DNA of 37,846 nucleotides from Acidobacteriota bacterium (GTDB lineage Bacteria; Acidobacteriota; Terriglobia; Terriglobales; Acidobacteriaceae): contig JAKAFB010000007.1 in NCBI GenBank assembly GCA_021818105.1, forward strand, positions 48,628-86,473, given 5' to 3'. Position 1 is the stretch's first letter, and every line of letters starts with the position of its first letter. A model generated the notes under the pieces. It saw only the letters and a list, made by a program, of their open reading frames with translations, had not been told where the DNA came from and did no database searches. The translations under genes were made by a program, and so were the position numbers. This document shows, in pieces, positions 1-7,264 of this stretch.

Positions 1-780
1 TGCGATGTCCTTGACGCGAATGGCAGTGCCGTTCGATGCCTTGATGACGGTGTTTTCAATGTCCTGAACACTGGTGTAGAGGCCCAGTGACTGCACGTTG
101 ATTTGTTGCGCACCTTGCTCAATAAAGCTGCCGCCGCCGTTAGTGTTGTTGGAAGCAATCTGCTGCTCGACCTGGCTGATGGAGAGGCCGTATGCGACGA
201 GCTTATCGGGGTCGAGCTTGATTTGATATTCCTTTGTTGGCCCACCAAAACTGGATACATCGACGACACCGGGAACGCCTTTGAAAGCTTTCTCCAGAGT
301 CCAGTCTTCGAGGGATTTCTTCTCCATTACGTCGTAGGCGGGGTTGGTGCTCTCAACGGTATACCAGTAGATTTGGCCGACGGGACTCCAATCGGTGCCC
401 ATCTGCGGCACAAGGCCATAGGGCAGATTAACCTGGTTCAAGCGTTCGAGCACATGCTCGCGATTCATATCGCTCGTAGAGCTGTCATCGAAGATGAGCA
501 TGAGGCTGGACAGGCCAGCCAGCGTGGTGGAGCGCAGGTGCGTGAGGTGAGGAATGCCGGCCATTTGAATTTCAACGGGCACCGTCACTTGACGCTCAAT
601 CTCCTCAGCGCTGCGGCCGGGCCACTGCGTGATGATCTGCACGTAGTTGTTGGCGACGTCAGGATAAGCCTCAATAGGCAGGTTGCGGAAAGAGATGATG
701 CCCCACGCGGTGAGCACGACAACACCGCCGAGAACAAGCCAGCGGTTTCTGAGCGCGAAATCAACAAGGGCGCGGATCAT
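1..780 (-). CDS. Heavy-metal RND efflux pump permease (CzcA/CusA type), N-terminal part, cut by window edge
   Basis: The reading frame is open from the ATG at 780 to the window edge, giving the first 260 residues of a protein that in this family is about 1,030-1,060 residues long. It starts MIRALVDFALRNRW followed by a first membrane helix, then the conserved RND segment LPIEAYPDVANNYVQI and the periplasmic porter domain (EEIERQVTVPVE, GIPHLTHLRSTT, GVPGVVDVSSFGG). These are hallmarks of the HME subfamily, which exports Cu/Ag or Co/Zn/Cd ions by proton antiport. It forms the inner-membrane part of a tripartite pump. The ATG directly follows the stop codon of the upstream adaptor gene, so the two are surely co-transcribed and probably translationally coupled. 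Metal specificity cannot be judged because the transmembrane charged residues lie beyond the edge. Confidence 0.93.
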   Translation of the reverse strand, partial: MIRALVDFALRNRWLVLGGVVVLTAWGIISFRNLPIEAYPDVANNYVQIITQWPGRSAEEIERQVTVPVEIQMAGIPHLTHLRSTTLAGLSSLMLIFDDSSTSDMNREHVLERLNQVNLPYGLVPQMGTDWSPVGQIYWYTVESTNPAYDVMEKKSLEDWTLEKAFKGVPGVVDVSSFGGPTKEYQIKLDPDKLVAYGLSISQVEQQIASNNTNGGGSFIEQGAQQINVQSLGLYTSVQDIENTVIKASNGTAIRVKDIA

Positions 781-1944
781 TTACTGATTCCCCGCTGTTT
801 CAAGCAGTAGTGCGTTGTTGACAACCTGCTGGCCGGGCGCGATGCCGGACAGGATCTGCTGGCGGTTGCCACTGAGCATGGGGCCGGCATGGACTTCGAC
901 ACGTCGGAACTGGTTACCGCCGGCGGGAGTGAAGATCCAGTCGCGATCGTGCAGATGCAGCACCGCTTCAGCCGGAACAACGGCGTAGGACTGGCGGGTG
1001 AGGCTTGTGAACGTTGCTGTTGCAAACATGCCAAGCCTCAGGAAACCGGGATTATCGACCTCAATACGAACTTTAGCCGTGCGCAGGGAGGGGTCGAGGA
1101 TGGGGCCGATGTCGCTGATGCGTCCGGTGAGCACCCGGTCTGGATAAGCATTGATGCGGATTGCGGCCTGCTGGCCGAGATGCAGCTTGGCGATGTCGTT
1201 CTCATAGACATCGCAGATGACCCAGACATGGGAAAGGTCGGCGATGGTGAAGGCGGTGGCTGACCCAGCGAGACCAACGCCTGCTGCGGCCGCATTGGTG
1301 ACGTTTTGCGCGACGATTACACCGGTGATGGGCGCGTATACGTTCACGATGCTGCTGGGATGCTGCTTATCGACGCCAAGAGTGCTTAACTGCTCGTTGG
1401 CTGCAGTCAGGTCTGCCTTGGCATTGTTCTCTGCATCCGTTGCCTGGTCGAGCATGGCCTGGGAGATGGCGCCATGCTGGAAGAGATCCTGCGCACGTAG
1501 CAGTGCCTTGCTGGCGAGCTGCTCATCGTTCTTTGCCTTCAGGTAGACATTGAATGCATTGGTAATGTCGGGGCTCTGTACCTTGAGAAGCAACTGGCCC
1601 TTCTTCACGTTGTCGTCGAGTCGAGCCTTGATGTCGACCACGCGGCCATTGGCGAGCGAGATGACGGGCGCCTCGCGCGAGACGTCGGGATAGACGGCGC
1701 CTGTCACGTTCAACTGTGCTGCAGAATCGACCTTTTCAGCTGTGACGACAGAAAACTTATTCACGTCGTTGCTGTCAATCGTGATCAGGCTCATGTCCGG
1801 GACTTGAATTACTTTTGCGGAAGGTGGAGCACCGTCGCCCTGCGGCTTGCCTTTGCAGCTGGCGATGAGGCTAGCCGCGAGCGTGAATGCGACGAATGCG
1901 CCTAGAGGGCTGTGGCTAGGTTGCGAAAGGAATGTGAACTTCAT
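781..1944 (-). CDS. RND efflux periplasmic adaptor lipoprotein (CzcB/CusB-like)
   Basis: 387 residues. The N-terminus has a hydrophobic segment ending in the lipobox LIASC, so it is probably a lipoprotein anchored in the inner membrane. It then shows the membrane-fusion-protein order: a first beta-barrel/lipoyl half (NGRVVDIKARLDDNVKKGQLL), an alpha-helical hairpin with Ala-rich heptads (about 125-185), the second lipoyl half (VYAPITGVIVAQNV), a beta-barrel (HVWVICDVYENDIAKLHLGQ) and a membrane-proximal domain. It bridges the RND pump and the outer-membrane channel. The gene overlaps the upstream TolC-like gene by 4 bp (ATGA) and abuts the pump gene with no gap, giving the operon order C-B-A typical of czc-like loci. 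Confidence 0.92.
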   Translation of the reverse strand: MKFTFLSQPSHSPLGAFVAFTLAASLIASCKGKPQGDGAPPSAKVIQVPDMSLITIDSNDVNKFSVVTAEKVDSAAQLNVTGAVYPDVSREAPVISLANGRVVDIKARLDDNVKKGQLLLKVQSPDITNAFNVYLKAKNDEQLASKALLRAQDLFQHGAISQAMLDQATDAENNAKADLTAANEQLSTLGVDKQHPSSIVNVYAPITGVIVAQNVTNAAAAGVGLAGSATAFTIADLSHVWVICDVYENDIAKLHLGQQAAIRINAYPDRVLTGRISDIGPILDPSLRTAKVRIEVDNPGFLRLGMFATATFTSLTRQSYAVVPAEAVLHLHDRDWIFTPAGGNQFRRVEVHAGPMLSGNRQQILSGIAPGQQVVNNALLLETAGNQ

Positions 1945-3221
1945 GGAAGCACCTCGCGTCCCACGGCAAGATTGAGTTGCCCGGCGGCGGTGAGATAAGA
2001 ACCGATAAGCTGCAAATAGGCCAATTGCACAGTGCGGTAATCGCTCTGCGCATTCAGGAAGTCCATAAGCGAAGCGCCGCCGTGCTCGTAGGCGTAGGTA
2101 ATGGTGTCACGTACACGAGTGGCTTGATCCTTGTATTGCTGTTTGTAAGGCCGGAGCAAAGCGATGCTGCTCTCGACCTGCGTGTATGCGGAGTCTACGT
2201 CGCTGAAGACCTGTGCGCGCGCGGCCACAGTGATCTGCTGGCTGCGATCTATATCGATGAGTGTGCGCTGCTTTTCTCCCTGGTTGCGGTCAAAGATACG
2301 CAGAGGCACACTGATGCTGAGGCCCAGCGTTTGTGTTGCATAGGGATTATTGAAGGAAGCGTTATTGGTATACCAGCCGCCAAAAGTGGGGTCAGTGGAG
2401 CCATTCGCGATAGCGAGTCTGTGATTGGTCACGGCCTGTTGCGCTGCTTGGAGGGCTGCTTGAAGGTCGGGGCGGGTGTCCAGCGCAATCTGCCGATACT
2501 CGTCGAGCGGTTTGAGCGCGTCGGAGAAGTCGAAGGGGCCGGTGACGTCAAACTGCTCCACGGGCGTGCGGTCGTTGAGTAATTGGAGGAGTTGAATCTT
2601 GGCCGTTCGCAGGTTGACGATTGCGGATTGCGTCTCGACTTCATACTGCACGCGCAGCAACTCGATGCGGTCGAGATCGACCTGAGAAATGTCTCCCGCC
2701 TTGAATCGGCTCTGACTGATGCTGATGATCTTGTCGTAGTAGGCCAGGTCGGCGTTTGCCAGTGCGAGGACAGCTTTAGCCTGGAGGGTCGCTACGAACG
2801 AGGCGCGCAGGTTGAATTCAAGGTTGCGGCGCAGGTCCTCATGTTGCGAAGCGGCGATCCGCGTGGCTTCCTGTGCGCTCTGCCTGCGGAGTTCGCGCTT
2901 GTGGTCGCGCTCGTGCAGATAGCTAAGGCCGGTCTGGTAGAGCGTTCCGCTGAGTGGCTGCCAGATGCCATTGTTGGGGGCAATCTGTGTACCATCCGCG
3001 GTAAAGGTAAACTGTGGATTAGGGCGGAGATAGGCGGTGGTTTCGGCTGCGCGTAACTCGTCTACGCCAAAGGCATCAGCTTTGAGTTCAGGATTAGCGG
3101 ACTCAAAGCGAGCTTTGACCTGGTCCCAGGTAAGGGCCTGTTGCGCAGGACAGAGTGCAGCCGCAGACAGGAGCAAAGCCGCAGCACATGCGACTGTGCG
3201 TAGAGGGGAATTCTTCTTCAT
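1941..3221 (-). CDS. TolC-family outer-membrane efflux protein (CzcC-like)
   Basis: 426 residues with a Sec signal peptide (MKKNSPLRTVACAAALLLSA, cleavage probably after CPA). The body is the duplicated outer-membrane-factor fold: long helices with TolC-like phrases such as RFKAGDISQVDLDRIELLRVQ and ITYAYEHGGASLMDFLNAQ, and ISVPLRIFDRNQGEKQR near the middle of the second repeat. It forms the outer-membrane exit duct of the metal efflux pump. The ATG at 3221 is preceded by an AAAGGA ribosome site. It is the second gene of a run on the minus strand (small membrane protein, channel, adaptor, pump). Confidence 0.92.
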   Translation of the reverse strand: MKKNSPLRTVACAAALLLSAAALCPAQQALTWDQVKARFESANPELKADAFGVDELRAAETTAYLRPNPQFTFTADGTQIAPNNGIWQPLSGTLYQTGLSYLHERDHKRELRRQSAQEATRIAASQHEDLRRNLEFNLRASFVATLQAKAVLALANADLAYYDKIISISQSRFKAGDISQVDLDRIELLRVQYEVETQSAIVNLRTAKIQLLQLLNDRTPVEQFDVTGPFDFSDALKPLDEYRQIALDTRPDLQAALQAAQQAVTNHRLAIANGSTDPTFGGWYTNNASFNNPYATQTLGLSISVPLRIFDRNQGEKQRTLIDIDRSQQITVAARAQVFSDVDSAYTQVESSIALLRPYKQQYKDQATRVRDTITYAYEHGGASLMDFLNAQSDYRTVQLAYLQLIGSYLTAAGQLNLAVGREVLP

Positions 3222-3306
3222 ACAAATCCTTTGCGCCGGGCATAGGCCGACGACTGCAGGAAGAGAACAGGCTTAGATCAGGATATGAATGGATTGGGTG
3301 CCGTTT

Positions 3307-3705
3307 TTAGGCGATGGGAGGAGGACGGTTCTGCACCCCATCGAGCGAGGGATGCTTGAAAGCAGGGCAGGAAGATTGCGGAATCATCGCGCAGCGCTCC
3401 GAAGGGAGAGCAGGGAGGGCCATGAATGGGGCAGGGAGAGCGGGCGAAGCGGGGAAGATGGCGTGTGTACAGGAGGCAATATGATCGCGGCGCTGGCAGG
3501 TGTCAGTTTCCGCGGGGTTTTGCAGCGACCACAGGTCATCGCTGACGGATATCACCGGAAACAGGATGACGACGAGCATTACGAGAGCGACAAAAGACGG
3601 AGTGTTCCTGTTGCTGTCGCGTGCGCCAAAGCGCAGCCAAAGGCACAGGACAACTAGCGAAAGTAATACCCAGGAAAGATTGAGGAGGCTCTCCATGCTC
3701 CTCAC
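3307..3705 (-). CDS. Small two-helix membrane protein at the head of the metal-efflux operon, unknown function
   Basis: 132 residues. Two hydrophobic helices (about 7-25 and 36-54) are followed by VISVSDDLWS and the polar segment NPAETDTCQRRDH, then a Pro-, Cys- and His-containing tail (Cys70, Cys79, His75, His81 and later Cys residues). I do not recognise a named family. The coding character (hydrophobic helices in this frame only) and the position 85 bp upstream of the TolC-like gene, on the same strand, argue that it is real and part of the efflux locus. The start could be Met1 (3705) or Met4 (3696). The Cys/His segment could bind metal in the periplasm, but that is inference only. The far C-terminus looks low in constraint. 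Confidence 0.6.
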   Translation of the reverse strand: MRSMESLLNLSWVLLSLVVLCLWLRFGARDSNRNTPSFVALVMLVVILFPVISVSDDLWSLQNPAETDTCQRRDHIASCTHAIFPASPALPAPFMALPALPSERCAMIPQSSCPAFKHPSLDGVQNRPPPIA

Positions 3706-3993
3706 GATTCTATAACAGGGGTGGTGGACAGGCGGGTTTTCTTCGCCGCCTGAAGAGGAATCGGTAATAGGACTTGGTCATTGGTTGGGTCGCGTTGGCG
3801 CAGGACTTGTCCTGTGTTTGCGGATGCAGAGTGGGTGCAGCCGTGGTGCGTGCGCACGGGTTTGTGCGGGATGCGCGTGGGTTTGACCGGCCCAAGGATT
3901 CCCCTTATGATGAATGAGTTGGCCGAAAGATGTGGCAACCTGCCGCGCTCACTGCCAGCACGGCTGTGACTTCGGCCAGTTCTCCGCGCTCAC
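3706..3993. other. Intergenic stretch between the efflux operon and tRNA-Gln
   Basis: No convincing gene is seen on either strand. Its right end holds a 14-bp direct repeat (CCGCGCTCACTGCC) at 3943-3956 and 3984-3997; the second copy runs into the 5' end of the tRNA gene. The promoters of both the minus-strand efflux operon and the tRNA must lie here, but I cannot assign boxes with confidence. Confidence 0.5.
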
Positions 3994-4067
3994 TGCCCCC
4001 TCGTTCAATGGCAGGACAGCTGACTCTGGATCAGCATATCGGGGTTCGAATCCCTGGGGGGCAGCCA
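3994..4067 (+). tRNA. tRNA-Gln (anticodon CTG)
   Basis: A complete 74-nt cloverleaf can be folded by eye. The acceptor stem TGCCCCC (3994-4000) pairs with GGGGGCA (4057-4063), followed by discriminator G and an encoded CCA (4065-4067). The D arm is at 4003-4017. The anticodon stem GCTGA/TCAGC (4019-4023/4031-4035) encloses the loop CTCTGGA with anticodon CTG at 4026-4028, reading CAG codons. The T arm has loop TTCGAAT at 4045-4051. Sequence and anticodon fit tRNA-Gln. Confidence 0.95.
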
Positions 4068-4530
4068 ATTCCGGACTTCTCCGCACCTTCTCGAACCTTT
4101 CCGAACTCCACAATATATTGAAAAATAAGGTATTTAGTCTGACTTGATGTCCGACTGAGCGCCTAGACGTGCGTTTTGAGTCACTCCAAAAGTGGGGTGT
4201 ATTTGGGGGTACGAAAGCCCTGAAGTGTGGGGTATCGTCCAATTCAGGCTCTGGAGCTGGAACGATTTCTTCGCATAGGGGACATCTGGGTTGTAGATCA
4301 GTGCCTCACTATCCGAAACCCTCTTTATCAGCAGCAAATGTGTGGAGGTGGAGGTGGTATGTAGGCGTGCAGATTGGGAGCACGATGCATAGCAGTCGGT
4401 TTTTGTCAGCATTTGTTGATCGCAGAAAGAAGCAGCATAGGTTGAATGACTACGAACCTTCTCCAGAGGATATGCACGGATGTGCTGATGTTCAGACAAG
4501 CAGTGAATTCTGTATTGTCTGATCAGTCTA
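4068..4530. other. Gene-poor 460 bp between tRNA-Gln and the insertion sequence
   Basis: Several open frames exist on both strands (for example 4169-4522 plus and 4134-4574 minus). None has recognisable motifs or a credible ribosome site, and the minus-strand one runs into the insertion sequence end. Near 4136-4158 there is an imperfect tandem of about 11 nt (GTCTGACTTGAT, GTCCGACTGAGC), and GGGGT-rich repeats follow at 4193-4240. The base composition is lower in GC than the flanks. Because it sits just 3' of a tRNA gene, it may be a remnant of an integrated element; this is inference. Confidence 0.4.
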
Positions 4531-5818
4531 GGAACTTGTTGAAATTTGCCTGATTGCGGCGTCTTTCCTGGCATTTTTCGTTTCTTCCCGTTCGAAATTT
4601 GTTTATAGTGCAGTTTTGGCCAGTGTTTATAAGGGTGTGCAGGCCTCAGGGAATCATCCCCGCGGCCTGCACCCGTTGTTCAGGCACACTGCTCCCGGAG
4701 CCTTCCCGGCGGTTGAGCCATCAGTCGGGGCAGCCGGATCAAGTTGTGCGCGGCGCAACTGAAGACGAACAGCCAATCTACTTTCTCCAGCCCGCGCAAC
4801 TTGACCTGGCGCAGCGGGCCGGTCTGCTTCAGCCATCCGAAGCCTTTCTCGACCAGCCATCGGCGGCTCAGACTCACGGCATAACCAAGCTGCCGCGTGG
4901 TTCTACGATCCAGGTTGCTGGCACGCCCCTTGTCGTTCTTCGTCACATGCAGCGTTACATTCAGCTCCCGCACCGTACGCACGAAATCTTCTGTGTCATA
5001 AGCCTTGTCGGCGCCTACGGTGATGCGGCGTGAACGGCCTTCCTGCTTTTCGGCAAGCATCAACAGCGCAGCGTCGCGCTCGGCGTGCGTCACCATCGCC
5101 GCGGCAATCAACCCGTTCCGGTTTCCCACCAGCGCGTGGCCCAGATAACTCAGCTTCGACTCCTTGCCGTAGCTCTTCTTGTACAGCCGCGCATCAGCAT
5201 CAGTGGTTGATGCATGTGTCTTGTTCGAGCGCTTCTGGCCGTGGAAGTTCGCGCCGTCGCCGTCATCGGAACCGTCTTTACTGCGAAAGCTCTTCTGCAA
5301 AGCCCACGCCTGAATCAGTGTGCCGTCCACCGTGAAGTGCTCGTCGCTCATGTATCGCTTGGCCTGCTTGTTTACTTCGGCAAAGAACTGCTGCGCCACA
5401 TCGCTGGTCAGCAGCCGGTCGCGGTTCTTCGAAAACACCGCGTGGTTCCACACTGCATCGTCCATGCCCAGGCCCACGAACCAGCGAAACAACAGGTTGT
5501 AGTTGATCTGCTCAACCAGCAGCCGCTCCGAGCGCACCGAGTAGAACACCTGCAACAAAAGAGCCCGCAGAATGTACTCCGGCGCGATCGATGGCCGCCC
5601 CGAATCCGCATACAGTGCATCGAACTCGGGGCTCAAAGACCGCAACACCGCGTCCGTCAGCTTGCGAACCGCGCGCAACGGATGATCCTGTGGCACTCGC
5701 TGCTCCAACGACACATAGCTGAACATCCCGTCCTGAATCCGCTCGTCTCCACGCATACCTATAAGACGAGCAGCCCTTGCGCTACGCCGCGGACCGGGTA
5801 CCTATTTCAACAAGTTCC
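4531..5818 (-). mobile_element. Complete IS5-type insertion sequence, 1,288 bp
   Basis: Perfect 15-bp terminal inverted repeats, GGAACTTGTTGAAAT at 4531-4545 and its reverse complement at 5804-5818, bracket a single transposase gene. A TA dinucleotide flanks both ends (4529-4530 and 5819-5820), and the wider context is CTAG on the left and CTAA on the right. This fits the YTAR/TA targets used by IS5-related elements. The intact ends and uninterrupted transposase suggest a recent or still mobile copy. Confidence 0.9.
4680..5756 (-). CDS. IS5-family DDE transposase
   Basis: 358 residues. The N-terminal domain starts MRGDERIQDGMFSYVSLEQRV, with the helix-rich segment PSIAPEYILRALLLQVFYSVRSERLL typical of IS5 transposases. 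The DDE catalytic triad is visible as D144 (FTVDGTLIQAWA), D250 (VGADKAYDTEDF) and E303 (RRWLVEKGFGWLKQ). The C-terminal Y/R...K-type signature of the IS4/IS5 superfamily is contained in the E303 region. No frameshift or stop interrupts it, and it fills most of the element. It catalyses cut-and-paste or copy-type movement of the element in which it lies. Confidence 0.93.
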   Translation of the reverse strand: MRGDERIQDGMFSYVSLEQRVPQDHPLRAVRKLTDAVLRSLSPEFDALYADSGRPSIAPEYILRALLLQVFYSVRSERLLVEQINYNLLFRWFVGLGMDDAVWNHAVFSKNRDRLLTSDVAQQFFAEVNKQAKRYMSDEHFTVDGTLIQAWALQKSFRSKDGSDDGDGANFHGQKRSNKTHASTTDADARLYKKSYGKESKLSYLGHALVGNRNGLIAAAMVTHAERDAALLMLAEKQEGRSRRITVGADKAYDTEDFVRTVRELNVTLHVTKNDKGRASNLDRRTTRQLGYAVSLSRRWLVEKGFGWLKQTGPLRQVKLRGLEKVDWLFVFSCAAHNLIRLPRLMAQPPGRLREQCA

Positions 5819-5844
5819 TAAGGACGTACTCCACATCGATTCAC

Positions 5845-6795
5845 TCATCGAGGTTGCAACGCGAAGGTCAAGGCCCGGGTCATAAACTCGCCAATGAATT
5901 GCACATGGCTCAGACCCTGACCGACCCAAACGCCGACGATTTCCGGGTGAGTCGGGTTAGCCTTGAGAGCCTTTGTCAATGCGAACGCGCCCTGAACCAT
6001 CTTGTCGTCCTCGGCGCTGCCGACACCGATAAATACGCGTACGTCCCTCCCGATCTTAGCCGCTTTTGCATCCTCCACCAGCGACATCTGCAAAGGCATT
6101 GAGGGGCTTCCGATCAGGAAGGTGTTGAATGCTTCCGGGTGTCGTACCAGAACATTGGCGGTGAACAGGCCGCCCAAGCTAAATCCGGAAAGCACCGCTT
6201 GTTTCGGGTCAACTGGATAACGCCGCTCAATCTCCGGCTTCAGCTCTTCGATGAGGAAGCGCTCATAGTCGGCTCCGCCTCCCGTCTGCACGCCGCTGAG
6301 GCGCTCATCGAAAGCGCCTAGATCCTGCCCTTGGACATGAGTAAGATCGTGCACGCGCTGGCGGTTCCAGTGCAGAACATCGAGCTCTGGATAGGCTATA
6401 CCGATAAAGTAAGCCGGTTGAAACTCGCCCCACGGAACTCCCCCTGCGGCCAGAACTCCGGCCCAAATCGATTGCTCACTATCAGTCATATAGACCGCCG
6501 GCACCGGCACCGTCGGCTTGTTCAGGGGAGGAATGACCTGAATCAAGAGGTCTCGCTTCTGGATCGATGAATGGAAGATAAATTGCTCGCTTCCCATCAG
6601 CTCTGCCCGATGTGCGACATCGTGGGCTGTTTGGGCCGTCGCCGCCATTGGTCCGGCGAGAGCGAGGATGAGCATGAAACAAAGATGAGCGGTTAACGCC
6701 AATAAAGGCGTGTCAAGACTACGCAGTCGGAGCCGGATCACGGCATAGTCCGCTGCAAGAGGGCAAGTGAATGACGCTTCGGCTCGATGGGTCAT
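5845..6795 (-). CDS. Exported alpha/beta-hydrolase, esterase D/enterochelin-esterase-like
   Basis: 316 residues. A long N-terminus precedes a hydrophobic signal segment (about 30-55, ending AATAQ), so the product is probably periplasmic or secreted. The nucleophile elbow GFSLGG puts the catalytic Ser at 206, and His297 in LSHVQ is the likely general base. The overall pattern (VYMTDSEQSIW early, then YFIGIAYPEL, RFLIEELKPEIERRYPVD) matches the Pfam esterase family around COG2819, which acts on carboxylic or thioesters including siderophore esters. The substrate is unknown. The start at 6795 has no clear ribosome site, and a downstream Met could be used. The stop lies only about 25 bp from the insertion sequence end, so the element did not break the gene but probably replaced its downstream region. 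Confidence 0.85.
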   Translation of the reverse strand: MTHRAEASFTCPLAADYAVIRLRLRSLDTPLLALTAHLCFMLILALAGPMAATAQTAHDVAHRAELMGSEQFIFHSSIQKRDLLIQVIPPLNKPTVPVPAVYMTDSEQSIWAGVLAAGGVPWGEFQPAYFIGIAYPELDVLHWNRQRVHDLTHVQGQDLGAFDERLSGVQTGGGADYERFLIEELKPEIERRYPVDPKQAVLSGFSLGGLFTANVLVRHPEAFNTFLIGSPSMPLQMSLVEDAKAAKIGRDVRVFIGVGSAEDDKMVQGAFALTKALKANPTHPEIVGVWVGQGLSHVQFIGEFMTRALTFALQPR

Positions 6796-7264
6796 AGGGC
6801 TGAAACAAGTACGGGAAGTCGTGGAGTCCGAGATGCTATACAGTAATGCCTCGAGGTGTCAATTTGCCGGAAACGGCCAAACAATCCCGGTAGAGTGACG
6901 GCGATCAGGGTCAGCAATGGCGACTATCCGTCCAAGCTCTGCTTTCCGTGCTCGATGAGAGCGTTGGCGGAGATAATCGGCCAATATTCTTGACTGGTAG
7001 AATTGCGAATCGCTCGATGCTGCGCGGCTGACAGAGGTCGTTTATTATTTTTCAGCCGGGTTTCTCTACTTCGAGCCTGTCACCCAGTTCATGTCCAGCT
7101 CCAGTGCCGCTGATTGTTTCCGACGCAGGATTCATGCGGCTTTGGGGCAAGCGTGCTCAGAAATCTGGCTCTAACGAACATCCAGCCAGAATGGGAAGCG
7201 ATTGGCCGCCTATGCGGAGATAATCTCGTCAAGATTTCCCGACCGATCACAGCCCGCTGGCCGC
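6796..7264. other. Intergenic region without a recognisable gene
   Basis: About 470 bp between two minus-strand genes. The open frame 7114-7470 on the plus strand overlaps the real minus-strand regulator gene and has no motif. The region should carry the esterase promoter, but I see no clear boxes and no strong terminator hairpin. Confidence 0.5.

Noticed and set aside
103..810. 235-codon open frame on the plus strand
   Set aside because: It lies opposite the RND pump gene, has no motif, and is a shadow of the minus-strand coding sequence.
4134..4574. 146-codon minus-strand open frame crossing the insertion sequence end
   Set aside because: It crosses the left inverted repeat, has no motif and no ribosome site.
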